A stretch of 38,334 nucleotides of DNA, from contig CAMWJV010000017.1 in the NCBI GenBank assembly GCA_947174665.1, forward strand, positions 1 to 38,334, given 5' to 3'. This DNA comes from an uncultured Lachnospiraceae bacterium. GTDB taxonomy: Bacteria > Bacillota > Clostridia > Lachnospirales > Lachnospiraceae. A program made the position numbers and the translations under genes. Positions 1 to 7,825 of this stretch are shown piece by piece. The notes beneath the pieces were generated by a model. That model worked only from the letters and a program-made list of their open reading frames with translations. It had not been told where the DNA came from and made no database searches. Each line of letters opens with the position of its first letter. Within the stretch, counting starts at the first letter, position 1.

Positions 1-258
1 GTAATATGTAGTGGGACCCCCTTTCTTCCAGGAATCCTCTGCGCCGAATTTATCGCACTGTTCACAGCGTATGTGCCCGTCCTTTGACTCCCGGGCATAC
101 CTCATACAAAAATCCGTAAAATTCGATCCCTTAGTCACCGGGATACCGTCTGCGTCCGTGGTCAGCGCCGCCATACCTGTCATGGCGGAAAAAGCATCCT
201 GAACGCGCTGCAATGTGTCGACACTGATTAAGTCCGTTAGATTTAATATTTCCTCCAT
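1..258 (-). CDS. PocR-type sensory domain protein, N-terminal part (cut by window edge)
   Basis: The first 86 residues of a protein that continues beyond the left edge are visible. They match the start of the PocR ligand-binding domain family: a 'LTDLISVDTLQRVQDAF' opening, a 'TDADGIPVT' turn, 'SNFTDFC' and a later CxxC, with cysteines at about 51, 65 and 68. In known proteins this domain is fused to AraC-type DNA-binding domains, histidine kinases or diguanylate cyclases. The missing C-terminus decides which applies here. The ATG (complement of 256-258) follows a purine-rich AGGGGT stretch. The gene lies 39 bases downstream of a response regulator on the same strand, so a histidine kinase is the most natural guess, but that is inference. 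The domain assignment is fairly sure; the output function is unknown. Confidence 0.75.
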   Translation of the reverse strand, partial: MEEILNLTDLISVDTLQRVQDAFSAMTGMAALTTDADGIPVTKGSNFTDFCMRYARESKDGHIRCEQCDKFGAEDSWKKGGPTTYY

Positions 259-297
259 CCCTTATTACCCCTGCACCCTTATTATTAAAGCAGTACT

Positions 298-1203
298 TCA
301 CATTTCCCCAAATTGATTTTTAATAGCCTCCATCAGTTTGTCATGCTCAATGGGCTTCAAAAGATAGCCCTGAGGCCTCAGCTGCAGTACCTTTTGAATT
401 TTTGCTTTATCCTTCACCCCCGTCAGAAAGATGACCGGAATATCCTTTGTCGTCTCATCCTGCCGCAGCTTTTCCAATACCTCCGACCCGTTTTCCCCCG
501 GCATCTCGTAATCCAGAAGAATCAGGTCCACTGATTTATTTGCCAGATACTTCCTGGCGATTTTACCGTTGATGGCCGTTGCCACCTCGTACCTGTCCCG
601 GAGACTTTCCTTGATCACCTTCAGCATCATGGGATTGTCATCCACCACCAGGATATGTTTTTTAATCGGTCGTGCTATCTCGGCCGCCACCTCAGGCGGC
701 ATCTCCAGATTCAGCATCCGCGCTGCCTCCAGCAGCATCTCCTCTTCCGATTGATTCTGCCTCATCGGCTGATTCTGCTCCGCCGGCTGATTCTGTTCCG
801 CCGGCCGGTTTCTGTTAACTTTTCCCTGCCTGTTGTCCAGAAACTTTTTCAGGCGTGCCAGGATCTGAGTGATCGACAGCATGGATTTTTCAATTACCAG
901 CTGTGCCGAATTAGCGGAATAGCGGCAGAACTCATCACAGTCCTCGCTCTGTCCGATGATCACCAGCGGGATATCATCCTCCTCCAGCTTGCTCTTCACC
1001 GAGAGTATCTGCTGCATATCCTCGTAGCTGTCCTCCATAAGGCAATAGACAAGGGCCTCCGGTTTATAATATTTTAAATGATTCCTGATGTCCTCAAATC
1101 GCCCGGTGCATGAGAGGCACTCCAGCTCATCCCTGAGATGAGTGAAAAACTCGCCAATCATCACTTTATTCCTTCCAACCAGCAATATGCTGTGTTTTGC
1201 CAT
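298..1203 (-). CDS. Response regulator with degenerate N-terminal and intact C-terminal receiver domains
   Basis: The 301-residue protein has two receiver-like halves. Residues 5-122 begin with 'ILLVGRNKVMIG' and keep the alternating strand-helix pattern but lack the acidic pair and the acceptor aspartate, so this half is probably a non-phosphorylated pseudo-receiver. Residues 182-300 form a canonical receiver: Asp188-Asp189, acceptor Asp231 in 'LILLDYEMPG', Thr261 and Lys283 in 'LLKP'. The linker (about 130-152) contains a short Pro/Glu/Gln/Asn repeat ('PAEQNQ' twice, then 'PMRQNQ'). No DNA-binding or enzymatic output domain follows, so it may signal through protein contacts. The downstream PocR-domain gene is 39 bases away and probably cotranscribed. 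What it controls is not shown. Confidence 0.9.
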   Translation of the reverse strand: MAKHSILLVGRNKVMIGEFFTHLRDELECLSCTGRFEDIRNHLKYYKPEALVYCLMEDSYEDMQQILSVKSKLEEDDIPLVIIGQSEDCDEFCRYSANSAQLVIEKSMLSITQILARLKKFLDNRQGKVNRNRPAEQNQPAEQNQPMRQNQSEEEMLLEAARMLNLEMPPEVAAEIARPIKKHILVVDDNPMMLKVIKESLRDRYEVATAINGKIARKYLANKSVDLILLDYEMPGENGSEVLEKLRQDETTKDIPVIFLTGVKDKAKIQKVLQLRPQGYLLKPIEHDKLMEAIKNQFGEM

Positions 1204-1237
1204 AATTCACCCTCCCTATCCTTGTCCGTCTGGGACT

Positions 1238-1267
1238 ATTATACCATATACCTTTTTGCAAATACAA
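1238..1267 (-). promoter_or_regulatory. Possible promoter of the response regulator gene
   Basis: Reading the minus strand, a perfect TATAAT (complement of 1238-1243) has a weak -35 match, TTGTAT (complement of 1262-1267), 18 bases upstream. It lies about 35 bases before the response regulator start. The -10 is convincing and the -35 is not. Confidence 0.45.
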
Positions 1268-1393
1268 TACATTTGCAGTATATTAAAAACTTTTATTCAG
1301 TTTTTTCGTCTATATTTGTGTGTCAGTTCACATACCGGCAGATTCTGAATCAATATGGGTTTACATTGAAAACATGAGAGAGGAGAAGTTTTT

Positions 1394-2740
1394 ATGAAAA
1401 AAGGCACAACAAAAATATTATCTGCAGCAGTCTGCACCGTTCTGGCTCTTGCCGCCCTTACAGGCTGCGGAAACAGCGGCGGCATCAGGAACTTGATGGA
1501 CGGCGTGACAACAGAGCCAAATCAGGCAGGCCCGGGGAACTTCGGGCAGCTCCCGCAGGATGCAGGAGACTCTGCCGCTCCCGGCAACGATCTGCCGCCC
1601 GGCGGGACAATAAGTCTGCCCTCGGCGGATGCCGTCACCTGCACGGATTTTGCAGTGCGCCTGTTTCAGGAGTGCACCCGCTCCCAGGGAGACGGCAATA
1701 TCCTTGTCTCGCCCCTGTCTGTCATCAACGCCCTTGCCATGACTGCAAACGGAGCCCGGGGAGAGACTCTGAAACAGATGGAGGAGCTGTTCGGCGCAGA
1801 TTTAGATTCCCTCTGCAGTTACCTGCATAACTATAATAAATGTCTCCCCACAGACCAAAAATATAAACTGCATTCAGCCAACTCCATCTGGATAAGAGAC
1901 GACCGGAGCTTTACCGTTCAGCCGGATTTCCTGCAGACAAACGCCGAATGGTTCAACGCTGATGTCTACATGGCTCCCTTCGACGGTTCGACTCTGAGGG
2001 ACATAAACAAGTGGGTATCTGAAAATACCGATGAAATGATTCCGAAAATTTTAGATGAGATTCCGGCTGCGACTGTCATGTACCTGATCAATGCCCTGGC
2101 TTTTGACGCCGAATGGCAGTCCGTCTATTATGACCATCAGGTTCGGGAAGATGTCTTCACCCGTGAGGACGGCACCACGCAGGACACTGAGATGATGTAT
2201 TCCACCGAATACACTTATCTGCAGGATACCCAGGCACAGGGCTTTGTAAAATATTATCATGACGCGAAGTACGCTTTTGCGGCCCTGCTGCCGGATGAGG
2301 GCGTCAGCCTGGCGGAATACACTGCTTCTCTCACGGGCGAAAGACTGCATGAGCTGCTTTCCAATCCCGAAAAAACCGCTGTTGATACAGCCATCCCTAA
2401 ATTCGAGGCGGAATACAGCACCCTCCTGAATGATGTTCTGGAGAATCTGGGTATGACAGATGCCTTCGATCCTGACGCAGCGGACCTCTCCGGTCTGGGG
2501 ACCAGTCCCGGCGGAAATCTTTTCATCAGCCGCGTCATCCACAAAACCTACATCTCCGTGAATGAAAAGGGCACAAAAGCCGGAGCTGCAACCGTAGTGG
2601 AAGTACGCTGTAAAAGCGAAATGGTGGCTGATGAAAAAATAAAGACAGTTTATCTGGACCAGCCTTTTGTATACATGATCATTGACTGTGAGGAGAATCT
2701 TCCCATTTTCATAGGAACGGTAGCAGACCTTGAGCAGTAA
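1394..2740 (+). CDS. Serpin-family protease inhibitor, surface lipoprotein
   Basis: The 448-residue protein starts after a GGAGAAG ribosome site and has a lipoprotein signal ending 'ALTGC' with the lipid-accepting Cys25, so it should be anchored outside the cell membrane. A Pro/Gly-rich spacer runs to about residue 75. The rest is a full-length serpin: 'NILVSPLSVINALAMTANGA' near 102-121, 'MYLINALAFDAEW' in the breach region, and the reactive-loop hinge 'VNEKGTKAGAATVVEV' (389-404). The hinge has the small-residue pattern of inhibitory serpins. Counting from the conserved P17 glutamate (Glu391) places P1 near Lys407 and P1' at Ser408, which suggests trypsin-like targets. Serpins trap serine proteases by loop insertion. 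In gut bacteria they are thought to protect against host or microbial proteases; that role is inferred here. The gene stands alone and diverges from the response regulator. Confidence 0.93.
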   Translation: MKKGTTKILSAAVCTVLALAALTGCGNSGGIRNLMDGVTTEPNQAGPGNFGQLPQDAGDSAAPGNDLPPGGTISLPSADAVTCTDFAVRLFQECTRSQGDGNILVSPLSVINALAMTANGARGETLKQMEELFGADLDSLCSYLHNYNKCLPTDQKYKLHSANSIWIRDDRSFTVQPDFLQTNAEWFNADVYMAPFDGSTLRDINKWVSENTDEMIPKILDEIPAATVMYLINALAFDAEWQSVYYDHQVREDVFTREDGTTQDTEMMYSTEYTYLQDTQAQGFVKYYHDAKYAFAALLPDEGVSLAEYTASLTGERLHELLSNPEKTAVDTAIPKFEAEYSTLLNDVLENLGMTDAFDPDAADLSGLGTSPGGNLFISRVIHKTYISVNEKGTKAGAATVVEVRCKSEMVADEKIKTVYLDQPFVYMIIDCEENLPIFIGTVADLEQ

Positions 2741-2794
2741 TACTCCCTGATGGTGACGGACCCGGAACGGCATTCTTTCAAAGACCGGAGTATT
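2739..2794 (+). terminator. Weak hairpin after the serpin gene
   Basis: An 8-base inverted repeat (AATACTCC at 2739-2746, GGAGTATT at 2787-2794) overlaps the serpin stop codon and is followed by TTATTCC. The loop of about 40 bases and the short T-run make it a poor terminator. Confidence 0.35.
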
Positions 2795-2809
2795 TTATTC
2801 CTGTTTGGT

Positions 2810-2815
2810 TATAAT
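2810..2815 (+). promoter_or_regulatory. Possible -10 element for rubredoxin
   Basis: A perfect TATAAT lies 13 bases ahead of the AAGGAGG ribosome site of the rubredoxin gene. I find no good -35 sequence at the right distance, so the gene may also depend on read-through from the serpin promoter. Confidence 0.35.
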
Positions 2816-2838
2816 ACAGGAAAAAGGAGGTTGCTGCC

Positions 2839-3000
2839 ATGAAGTATATTTGTGATGTATGCGGTTGGGAATATGATGAAGAAAAGGGGTACCCCGAGGG
2901 CGGAATCGCCCCCGGAACCCCCTGGGAAAATGTGCCCGAGAATTTTCTGTGCCCCCTCTGCAGTGTGGGCAAGGAACTATTTTCCCGGGAGAGCCAATGA
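2839..3000 (+). CDS. Rubredoxin
   Basis: This 53-residue protein is a complete rubredoxin, the usual length for the family. It has the two metal-binding knuckles, Cys5-x-x-Cys8-Gly near the start and Cys38-Pro-Leu-Cys41 near the end, which bind one iron through four cysteine sulfurs. The acidic, proline-rich middle ('YPEGGIAPGTPWENVPENF') is also typical. Rubredoxins are cytoplasmic one-electron carriers, often serving rubrerythrin or other oxidative-stress reductases in anaerobes; the partner here is not nearby. A strong AAAGGAGG ribosome site sits 8 bases before the ATG. The stop lies only 3 bases from the stop of the convergent GH88 gene, leaving no room for a terminator between them. Confidence 0.95.
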   Translation: MKYICDVCGWEYDEEKGYPEGGIAPGTPWENVPENFLCPLCSVGKELFSRESQ

Positions 3001-3003
3001 GGA

Positions 3004-4128
3004 CTACCAGATGAACAGCTCCTTCTCATTCAACTTCATCAGGGCCTCAAGAAAATAATAGTCGCCGTATATAATGGAAAACTCGTGTACCTCTTCATGG
3101 TATGCAGCCGTGCACTTCTCCAGCAGATTGTCTTCCTCCTCATTCCAGTTCACGCTGTGGTCCGCCAGAGCATGAAGCAGCTTCAGAGCTGCATTGAGAT
3201 AGACTCTCCCCTGCCGCCCGTCCCGAAGCTTTGACAGCTCAATCAGTCCACAGGCCGCTATGGCGGCCGCTGTGGAATCCTGATACGACACCTCCGGCGG
3301 CTGTCTGAAGTCCACGGGTATCAGCCCATCCTCCGGGATATTGGCGATAAAGTAATTGGCAATCCGCTCTGCCGTATCCAGGTACAGCTCTTCTTTCGTA
3401 TGCAGATAGCTCAGGGTAAATCCGTACAACCCCCAGGCCTGCCCTCTCGTCCAGGAGGAACCCGTACCATAACCCTGGCCGCCGTAACTCTTTACCTTTT
3501 CCCCTGTCTCCGGATCAAACTCCACGATATGGTTGACGGAGCCGTCCCCCCGGACAAATGCCTTCGCCGCCGTGTCCGCATGGCTGACCGCAATCTGCCT
3601 GAATCTCGGATCTCCGGTCTCCTCGGAGGCCCAGTACAGAAGGGGCAGATTCATCATACAGTCAATGATCGCCCAACCCCTGTGATCCTCATCACCCCAG
3701 TCATTCCACGCGCGGACAAAACAGCCCTTGTTGTTATATCTTCCCGCCAGATTTCCCGCTGCCAGAAGTCCGCGGTTTTTGGATGCGGCATTTCCCGTCA
3801 CACGGTAATCCGCCACGGCAGTGGGAAGCCATTTAAAGCCGTTATCATGGTCCAGCTTGGCGTAATCCATCAGGCACGCATCCAGCTTCCTCTCGTTGTC
3901 CTCCGCAATCCGGCGATATCTTTCCTCTCCTGTCAGCGTATACATCTGCCACATCATACCGCCCCAGAATCCGTTTGTCCACCATCCGATGTCGCCGCTC
4001 CTGTCATCATGTACACCATCAGATGTAGTGTAAGGTATTTTTTCCGCAGACCTTTCACTGACCCTTGCCAGCTTGTGCGCCACCCCGGCCAGCATATCCT
4101 CCGCCCACTTTTTCTGTTTTTCATCCAT
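3004..4128 (-). CDS. Unsaturated uronyl hydrolase, glycoside hydrolase family 88
   Basis: The 374-residue protein shows the alpha/alpha-barrel signature motifs of GH88: 'WWTNGFWGGMMWQMY' (49-63), 'DHDNGFKW' (93-100), 'IIDCMMNLPLLYWA' (154-167), 'SSWTRGQAWGLYGF' and 'IYGDYYFLEAL'. By analogy with characterised unsaturated glucuronyl hydrolase, Asp95 and Asp156 are the probable catalytic pair. These enzymes hydrate the double bond of 4,5-unsaturated uronic acids at the ends of oligosaccharides made by lyases acting on glycosaminoglycans or acidic plant and bacterial polysaccharides. No signal peptide is seen, so it is cytoplasmic. The ATG follows GGAGG at 10 bases. It is the last gene of the polyamine operon, 48 bases after the dehydrogenase, which is an odd place for it. 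The exact substrate cannot be told. Confidence 0.9.
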   Translation of the reverse strand: MDEKQKKWAEDMLAGVAHKLARVSERSAEKIPYTTSDGVHDDRSGDIGWWTNGFWGGMMWQMYTLTGEERYRRIAEDNERKLDACLMDYAKLDHDNGFKWLPTAVADYRVTGNAASKNRGLLAAGNLAGRYNNKGCFVRAWNDWGDEDHRGWAIIDCMMNLPLLYWASEETGDPRFRQIAVSHADTAAKAFVRGDGSVNHIVEFDPETGEKVKSYGGQGYGTGSSWTRGQAWGLYGFTLSYLHTKEELYLDTAERIANYFIANIPEDGLIPVDFRQPPEVSYQDSTAAAIAACGLIELSKLRDGRQGRVYLNAALKLLHALADHSVNWNEEEDNLLEKCTAAYHEEVHEFSIIYGDYYFLEALMKLNEKELFIW

Positions 4129-4176
4129 GTCAGTCTGACCTCCATTCCTTTATAACATCTCAGAGCAAAATTCTCT

Positions 4177-5457
4177 TCATTCTTCTATCAACGTCGGATT
4201 TTCATCCACCACCCAGGGCAGTCCGTATCGGTTCAACGCTTCCATAAAAGGATCAGGGTCAAATTCCTCCACATTGAAGACGCCCGGCTTCTTCCAGGTT
4301 CCGTTCATGACAAGCATGGCTCCGATCATGGCCGGAACCCCCGTGGTGTAGGAAATTGCCTGGGAACCAAGCTCTTTATAGCATTCCTGGTGGTCACATA
4401 CATTGTAAATATAAACGGACTTCTCTTTTCCGTCCTTTATGCCGGTAAAGATACAGCCGATGTTGGTCTTACCCACAGTGCGGGGACCCAGAGATGCAGG
4501 GTCGGGAAGCAGCGCCTTCAGGAACTGGATAGGCACAATTTCACGCCCCTCATACATGACGGGGTCGGTGCGCAGCATGCCCACATTTTCCAGACATTTC
4601 ATGTGGGTCAGATAGCTCTGCCCGAAGGTCATAAAGAACCTGATCCGCTTGATGCCGGGTATATTCTGAGCCAGGGATTCAATCTCCTCATGGTGCAGAA
4701 GATACATATCCTTTTTGCCCACCTGAGCGAAATCGTACTCCCGCTTAATCTCCATTGGCTTTGTTTCCACCCAGCGGCCGTTCTCCCAATAAGAGCCGTT
4801 GGCGGAAACCTCCCTGAGATTGATCTCCGGATTAAAGTTGGTGGCAAAGGGATATCCGTGATTGCCGCCGTTGCAGTCCATAATGTCAATATAGTGAATC
4901 TCGTCGAAATAATGTTTCAGGGCATACGCGGAGAACACGCTTGTGACACCGGGGTCAAAGCCGCTGCCCAGCAGTCCCGTGATTCCCGCATTCTCAAAAC
5001 GCTCCCTGTACGCCCACTGCCAGGAATAGTCAAAATATGCCGTAAATCCCTTTTCCTTACAGCGCTTTTCATAGGCAGCACGCCACTCAGGATCCTCGGT
5101 ATCCTCCGCCTCGTAGTTTGCGGTGTCAATATAGTCCACGCCGCAGGCCAGACATGCGTCCATGATGGTCAGATCCTGATAAGGCAGCGCCAGATTCAAA
5201 ACGGCTTTCGGCTGCTCTTTTTGAATCAGGGCAGTCAGGTCATCCACGTCGTCCGCGTTCACTTTTGCCGTGGTGATGACGGGAGCCTTATCTCCGGTCT
5301 TTCTGCAGTCCTCCTCAATTTTTGCCTTCAGCCCATCGCACTTGCTTAACGTGCGGCTGGCAATGCATATTTCGGAAAACACATCCGCCTTCTTCGCACA
5401 TTTCTGAATCGCCACGGAAGCCACACCTCCGCAGCCGATGATTAAAATTTTTGACAT
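4177..5457 (-). CDS. Carboxynorspermidine/carboxyspermidine dehydrogenase-like (saccharopine dehydrogenase family)
   Basis: The 426-residue protein opens with a Rossmann nucleotide-binding motif ('ILIIGCGGVASVAIQKCAK') and continues with 'VLNLALPYQDLTIMDACLA' and 'GVDYIDTANYE', typical of the LYS9/saccharopine dehydrogenase-like family. The later segment 'GLLGSGFDPGVTSVFSAYA' and the overall length fit carboxynorspermidine dehydrogenase. This enzyme condenses a diamine with aspartate semialdehyde using NADPH, giving carboxynorspermidine or carboxyspermidine, which a decarboxylase (NspC) then converts to norspermidine or spermidine. Placement among speD, speA and speE genes supports a polyamine role. 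No nspC gene follows; a GH88 gene is there instead. The ribosome site is AAAGGAG. The family call is firm. The substrate (putrescine or diaminopropane) is inferred. Confidence 0.85.
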   Translation of the reverse strand: MSKILIIGCGGVASVAIQKCAKKADVFSEICIASRTLSKCDGLKAKIEEDCRKTGDKAPVITTAKVNADDVDDLTALIQKEQPKAVLNLALPYQDLTIMDACLACGVDYIDTANYEAEDTEDPEWRAAYEKRCKEKGFTAYFDYSWQWAYRERFENAGITGLLGSGFDPGVTSVFSAYALKHYFDEIHYIDIMDCNGGNHGYPFATNFNPEINLREVSANGSYWENGRWVETKPMEIKREYDFAQVGKKDMYLLHHEEIESLAQNIPGIKRIRFFMTFGQSYLTHMKCLENVGMLRTDPVMYEGREIVPIQFLKALLPDPASLGPRTVGKTNIGCIFTGIKDGKEKSVYIYNVCDHQECYKELGSQAISYTTGVPAMIGAMLVMNGTWKKPGVFNVEEFDPDPFMEALNRYGLPWVVDENPTLIEE

Positions 5458-5481
5458 CTTTTCACTCCTTTATATTTTCTG

Positions 5482-6936
5482 TCATCTGTTCTCTCCCTGA
5501 AGAATACCCATTTCTTCCTTCAGCCTTAATATCCTCAACACACTTTCATTCAGCCGCTCTTCCGGGATTACGCCTGTTTCCACCGCATCGAGAAGAGCAC
5601 CCACGGCTTCCTCCAGATTCGCAGGGCATAACAATATATCCACACCCGCCTGCACTGCCAGCACCGCAGCCTGTCCGCTGCCGTAGGAATCCGTGACAGC
5701 CTTCATCTGCAGGGAATCCGTTATGATCACTCCGTCAAAGCCCATCTCCTCCCTGAGAAGCTGCGTCACAATCCGGTAGGAAAACAGAGCAGGAACATCT
5801 TCTATATCCGTGACGGTCAGATGTCCGATCATAACCATATCAGCGCCTGCGTCTATCCCTGCCTGGAAGGAAAGCAGCTCTCCGCTTCTCAGCTCATCAA
5901 GAGTCTTTGTCACATATGCAGCGCCTGTATGGGAATCCGCAGCGGTATCGCCGTGCCCGGGAAAATGCTTTAAGGTACAGGCGACCCCGCCTGCATGAAA
6001 GCCCTTCACAGCAGCGGCGACCAGGGTGGCCGCCTGGGCAAAATCATCGCTGTAAGCCCGGTCTCCGATCACCTTATTCTCCGGATTGGACCATACATCC
6101 GCCACGGGAGCCAGGTCTGCATTAAAACCGCAGCTCACTAAATCTCCGGCAATCGTCTCTGCATTTTCCGCTGCTTTCTCCGGACCCTGATCACGATAGC
6201 TCATCATGCTGTCTATATATGTGGTTCCCACAGTGCTCATCAGACGGTTCACCCTGCCTCCTTCCTCGTCACAGGTCAGGATCAGAGGAACCTTCGAATA
6301 AGTCTGCACTGTGGTGAGCATTTCCGTCACCTGTTCCCGGCTCACCATGTTTGTCTTATCATAGATAAAACCTCCCACGGGATAATTTGCAAGCCCCTGC
6401 CGGGTCAGATCACCGGCCTTAGTCACAGGTGACACGCCTGTCACTTGTGATGGAAATACCACAAAAAGCTGGCAAACCTTTTCCCGAGTACTCATATTTT
6501 CCAACAAAAGCTCCGCCTGACTGAGCGTCGGTTCCGGCACAGATTCCGTCTCAGGCTCTGAAGCCGGCCCTGATTCTTCTCCTGACTCTTTCGCAGTTTC
6601 GGGCTCTTCACCGGAGCCCCCCGCCGGTCCGGAAGCCCCCTCTGAAAGCGCCTCACCGGATTCCTGTGCGGAGTTCGACTTTTCTCCGGCCTCCGATCCC
6701 GGCCCCGAATCCTCCTCCGCCCCCGGCTCAGGAGTGGTCTCCCAAGGCTCCTCGGCAAAATCTGACGCATATGTCACATCTTCCGTCTGCAGGCTTTCTC
6801 CGCCTGATTCCTTCGTCTGCTCTTCTTTTTCAGAATTAATTACAACAGCCAGAATGACTGTCAGGAAGATCACAAGTATCACTCCTGCCAGCACTGCAAT
6901 CGCTGCCATCTGTCTGCGTCGGCTCAGATTATTCAT
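5482..6936 (-). CDS. Membrane-anchored GH3 enzyme, beta-N-acetylhexosaminidase (NagZ-like)
   Basis: The chosen ATG (complement of 6934-6936) has a GGTGGA ribosome site and gives 484 residues. The frame is open much further upstream, but that part only shadows speE. Residues 9-33 form one transmembrane helix. A long Glu/Ser/Gly/Pro-rich spacer follows to about 140, then a GH3 catalytic domain. The domain has 'LTCDEEGGRVNRL', the N-acetylhexosaminidase motif 'KHFPGHGDT' (323-331) with the Asp334/His336 pair, and the likely nucleophile Asp407 in 'VIITDSLQM'. Such enzymes remove beta-linked N-acetylglucosamine, often from peptidoglycan fragments. The anchor and spacer suggest it works outside the membrane, facing the wall. 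It overlaps the end of speE by 8 bases, so the two are probably translationally coupled. Confidence 0.9.
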   Translation of the reverse strand: MNNLSRRRQMAAIAVLAGVILVIFLTVILAVVINSEKEEQTKESGGESLQTEDVTYASDFAEEPWETTPEPGAEEDSGPGSEAGEKSNSAQESGEALSEGASGPAGGSGEEPETAKESGEESGPASEPETESVPEPTLSQAELLLENMSTREKVCQLFVVFPSQVTGVSPVTKAGDLTRQGLANYPVGGFIYDKTNMVSREQVTEMLTTVQTYSKVPLILTCDEEGGRVNRLMSTVGTTYIDSMMSYRDQGPEKAAENAETIAGDLVSCGFNADLAPVADVWSNPENKVIGDRAYSDDFAQAATLVAAAVKGFHAGGVACTLKHFPGHGDTAADSHTGAAYVTKTLDELRSGELLSFQAGIDAGADMVMIGHLTVTDIEDVPALFSYRIVTQLLREEMGFDGVIITDSLQMKAVTDSYGSGQAAVLAVQAGVDILLCPANLEEAVGALLDAVETGVIPEERLNESVLRILRLKEEMGILQGENR

Positions 6937-7789
6937 GTATCTCCACCCTCCGCAGCAGCTTTTCCACATAGGCAGGAAGACAGAATGCACCCTCATGGAG
7001 TTTTGGCGTGTAATACCGTGTATCCAGCTCCCTGTTCGCCCAGCGCTCCCTGTCCAGGTCATGCACCGGATGGTATTTCCTGGACGCAAAACCAAACAGC
7101 CAGTGGCCGGAAGGGTAAGTAGGAATGTGGGCCTGATAGACCCGGCTGATGGGGAAGGTCTCCACAATGCGCTTGTGGGCCCGCATACAGGCCGTGGCGT
7201 CCGCCTCATAAAAGGGGCTCTCATGCTGATTTACCATGATGCCGTCCTCCTTCAGCGCTTTGTAGCAGTTGCCGTAAAACTCCTTGGTAAACAGGCCTTC
7301 TCCCGGTCCGAAGGGATCCGTGGAATCCACAATGATCAGGTCATAGGCATCCTCCTGTGCGCGGACATATTTCAGGCCGTCCTCATAGTGAATGTGAACT
7401 CTTTCTTCGTCCAGTCTGCAGGAGGTTCCGGGCAGGAATTCCCTGCACACCTGAATCACCAGCTCATCAATCTCTACCAGGTCAATGTGTTCAATCTCAG
7501 GGTACTTCGTAAGCTCCCTGACCACACCGCCGTCCCCTGCCCCGATGACAAGCACCCGCTTTACATTGGGGTGAACCGCCATGGGCACATGCACGATCAT
7601 CTCATGGTAGATGAACTCGTCCTTCTCCGTCAGCATGATGTAGCCATCCAGCACGAGAAACCGTCCGAACTCCGGCGATTCAAACACATCAATCCTCTGA
7701 AAATCACTCTCCCCGCTGTAAAGCTGCCTCTCCACCCGGATCGACAGCTTCACATTCGGGGTATGAGGCTCCGAAAACCACAGTTCCAT
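6929..7789 (-). CDS. speE: Spermidine synthase (polyamine aminopropyltransferase)
   Basis: The 286-residue protein is a full-length bacterial SpeE. The N-terminal beta part includes 'FLVLDGYIMLTEKDEFIYHEM', the gate and active-site region. The methyltransferase-like core has the nucleotide-binding loop 'VLVIGAGDGGVVRELTKYP' (79-97) and 'IIVDSTDPFGPGEGLFTKEFY', where the aspartates bind the amine substrate. It transfers an aminopropyl group from decarboxylated S-adenosylmethionine, made by SpeD in the same operon, to putrescine, giving spermidine, or possibly to agmatine. A strong GGAGGAGGTGGAG stretch precedes the ATG. It lies 36 bases after the decarboxylase gene and overlaps the GH3 start. 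Acceptor specificity cannot be read from the sequence. Confidence 0.95.
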   Translation of the reverse strand: MELWFSEPHTPNVKLSIRVERQLYSGESDFQRIDVFESPEFGRFLVLDGYIMLTEKDEFIYHEMIVHVPMAVHPNVKRVLVIGAGDGGVVRELTKYPEIEHIDLVEIDELVIQVCREFLPGTSCRLDEERVHIHYEDGLKYVRAQEDAYDLIIVDSTDPFGPGEGLFTKEFYGNCYKALKEDGIMVNQHESPFYEADATACMRAHKRIVETFPISRVYQAHIPTYPSGHWLFGFASRKYHPVHDLDRERWANRELDTRYYTPKLHEGAFCLPAYVEKLLRRVEIHE

Positions 7790-7825
7790 GCTCCACCTCC
7801 TCCTTAAAATAAATCCTGCGATTGT

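Noticed and set aside
4390..5349. Long plus-strand open frame (319 codons)
   Set aside because: It is entirely antisense to the dehydrogenase gene, has no ribosome site and no family motif.
6937..7224. Upstream extension of the GH3 protein
   Set aside because: It overlaps speE in another frame, has Arg/Pro-rich shadow composition, and the internal ATG has a good ribosome site before a membrane helix.
6734..7807. Plus-strand open frame (357 codons)
   Set aside because: It spans the antisense of the speE gene and part of the GH3 gene; no domain seen.
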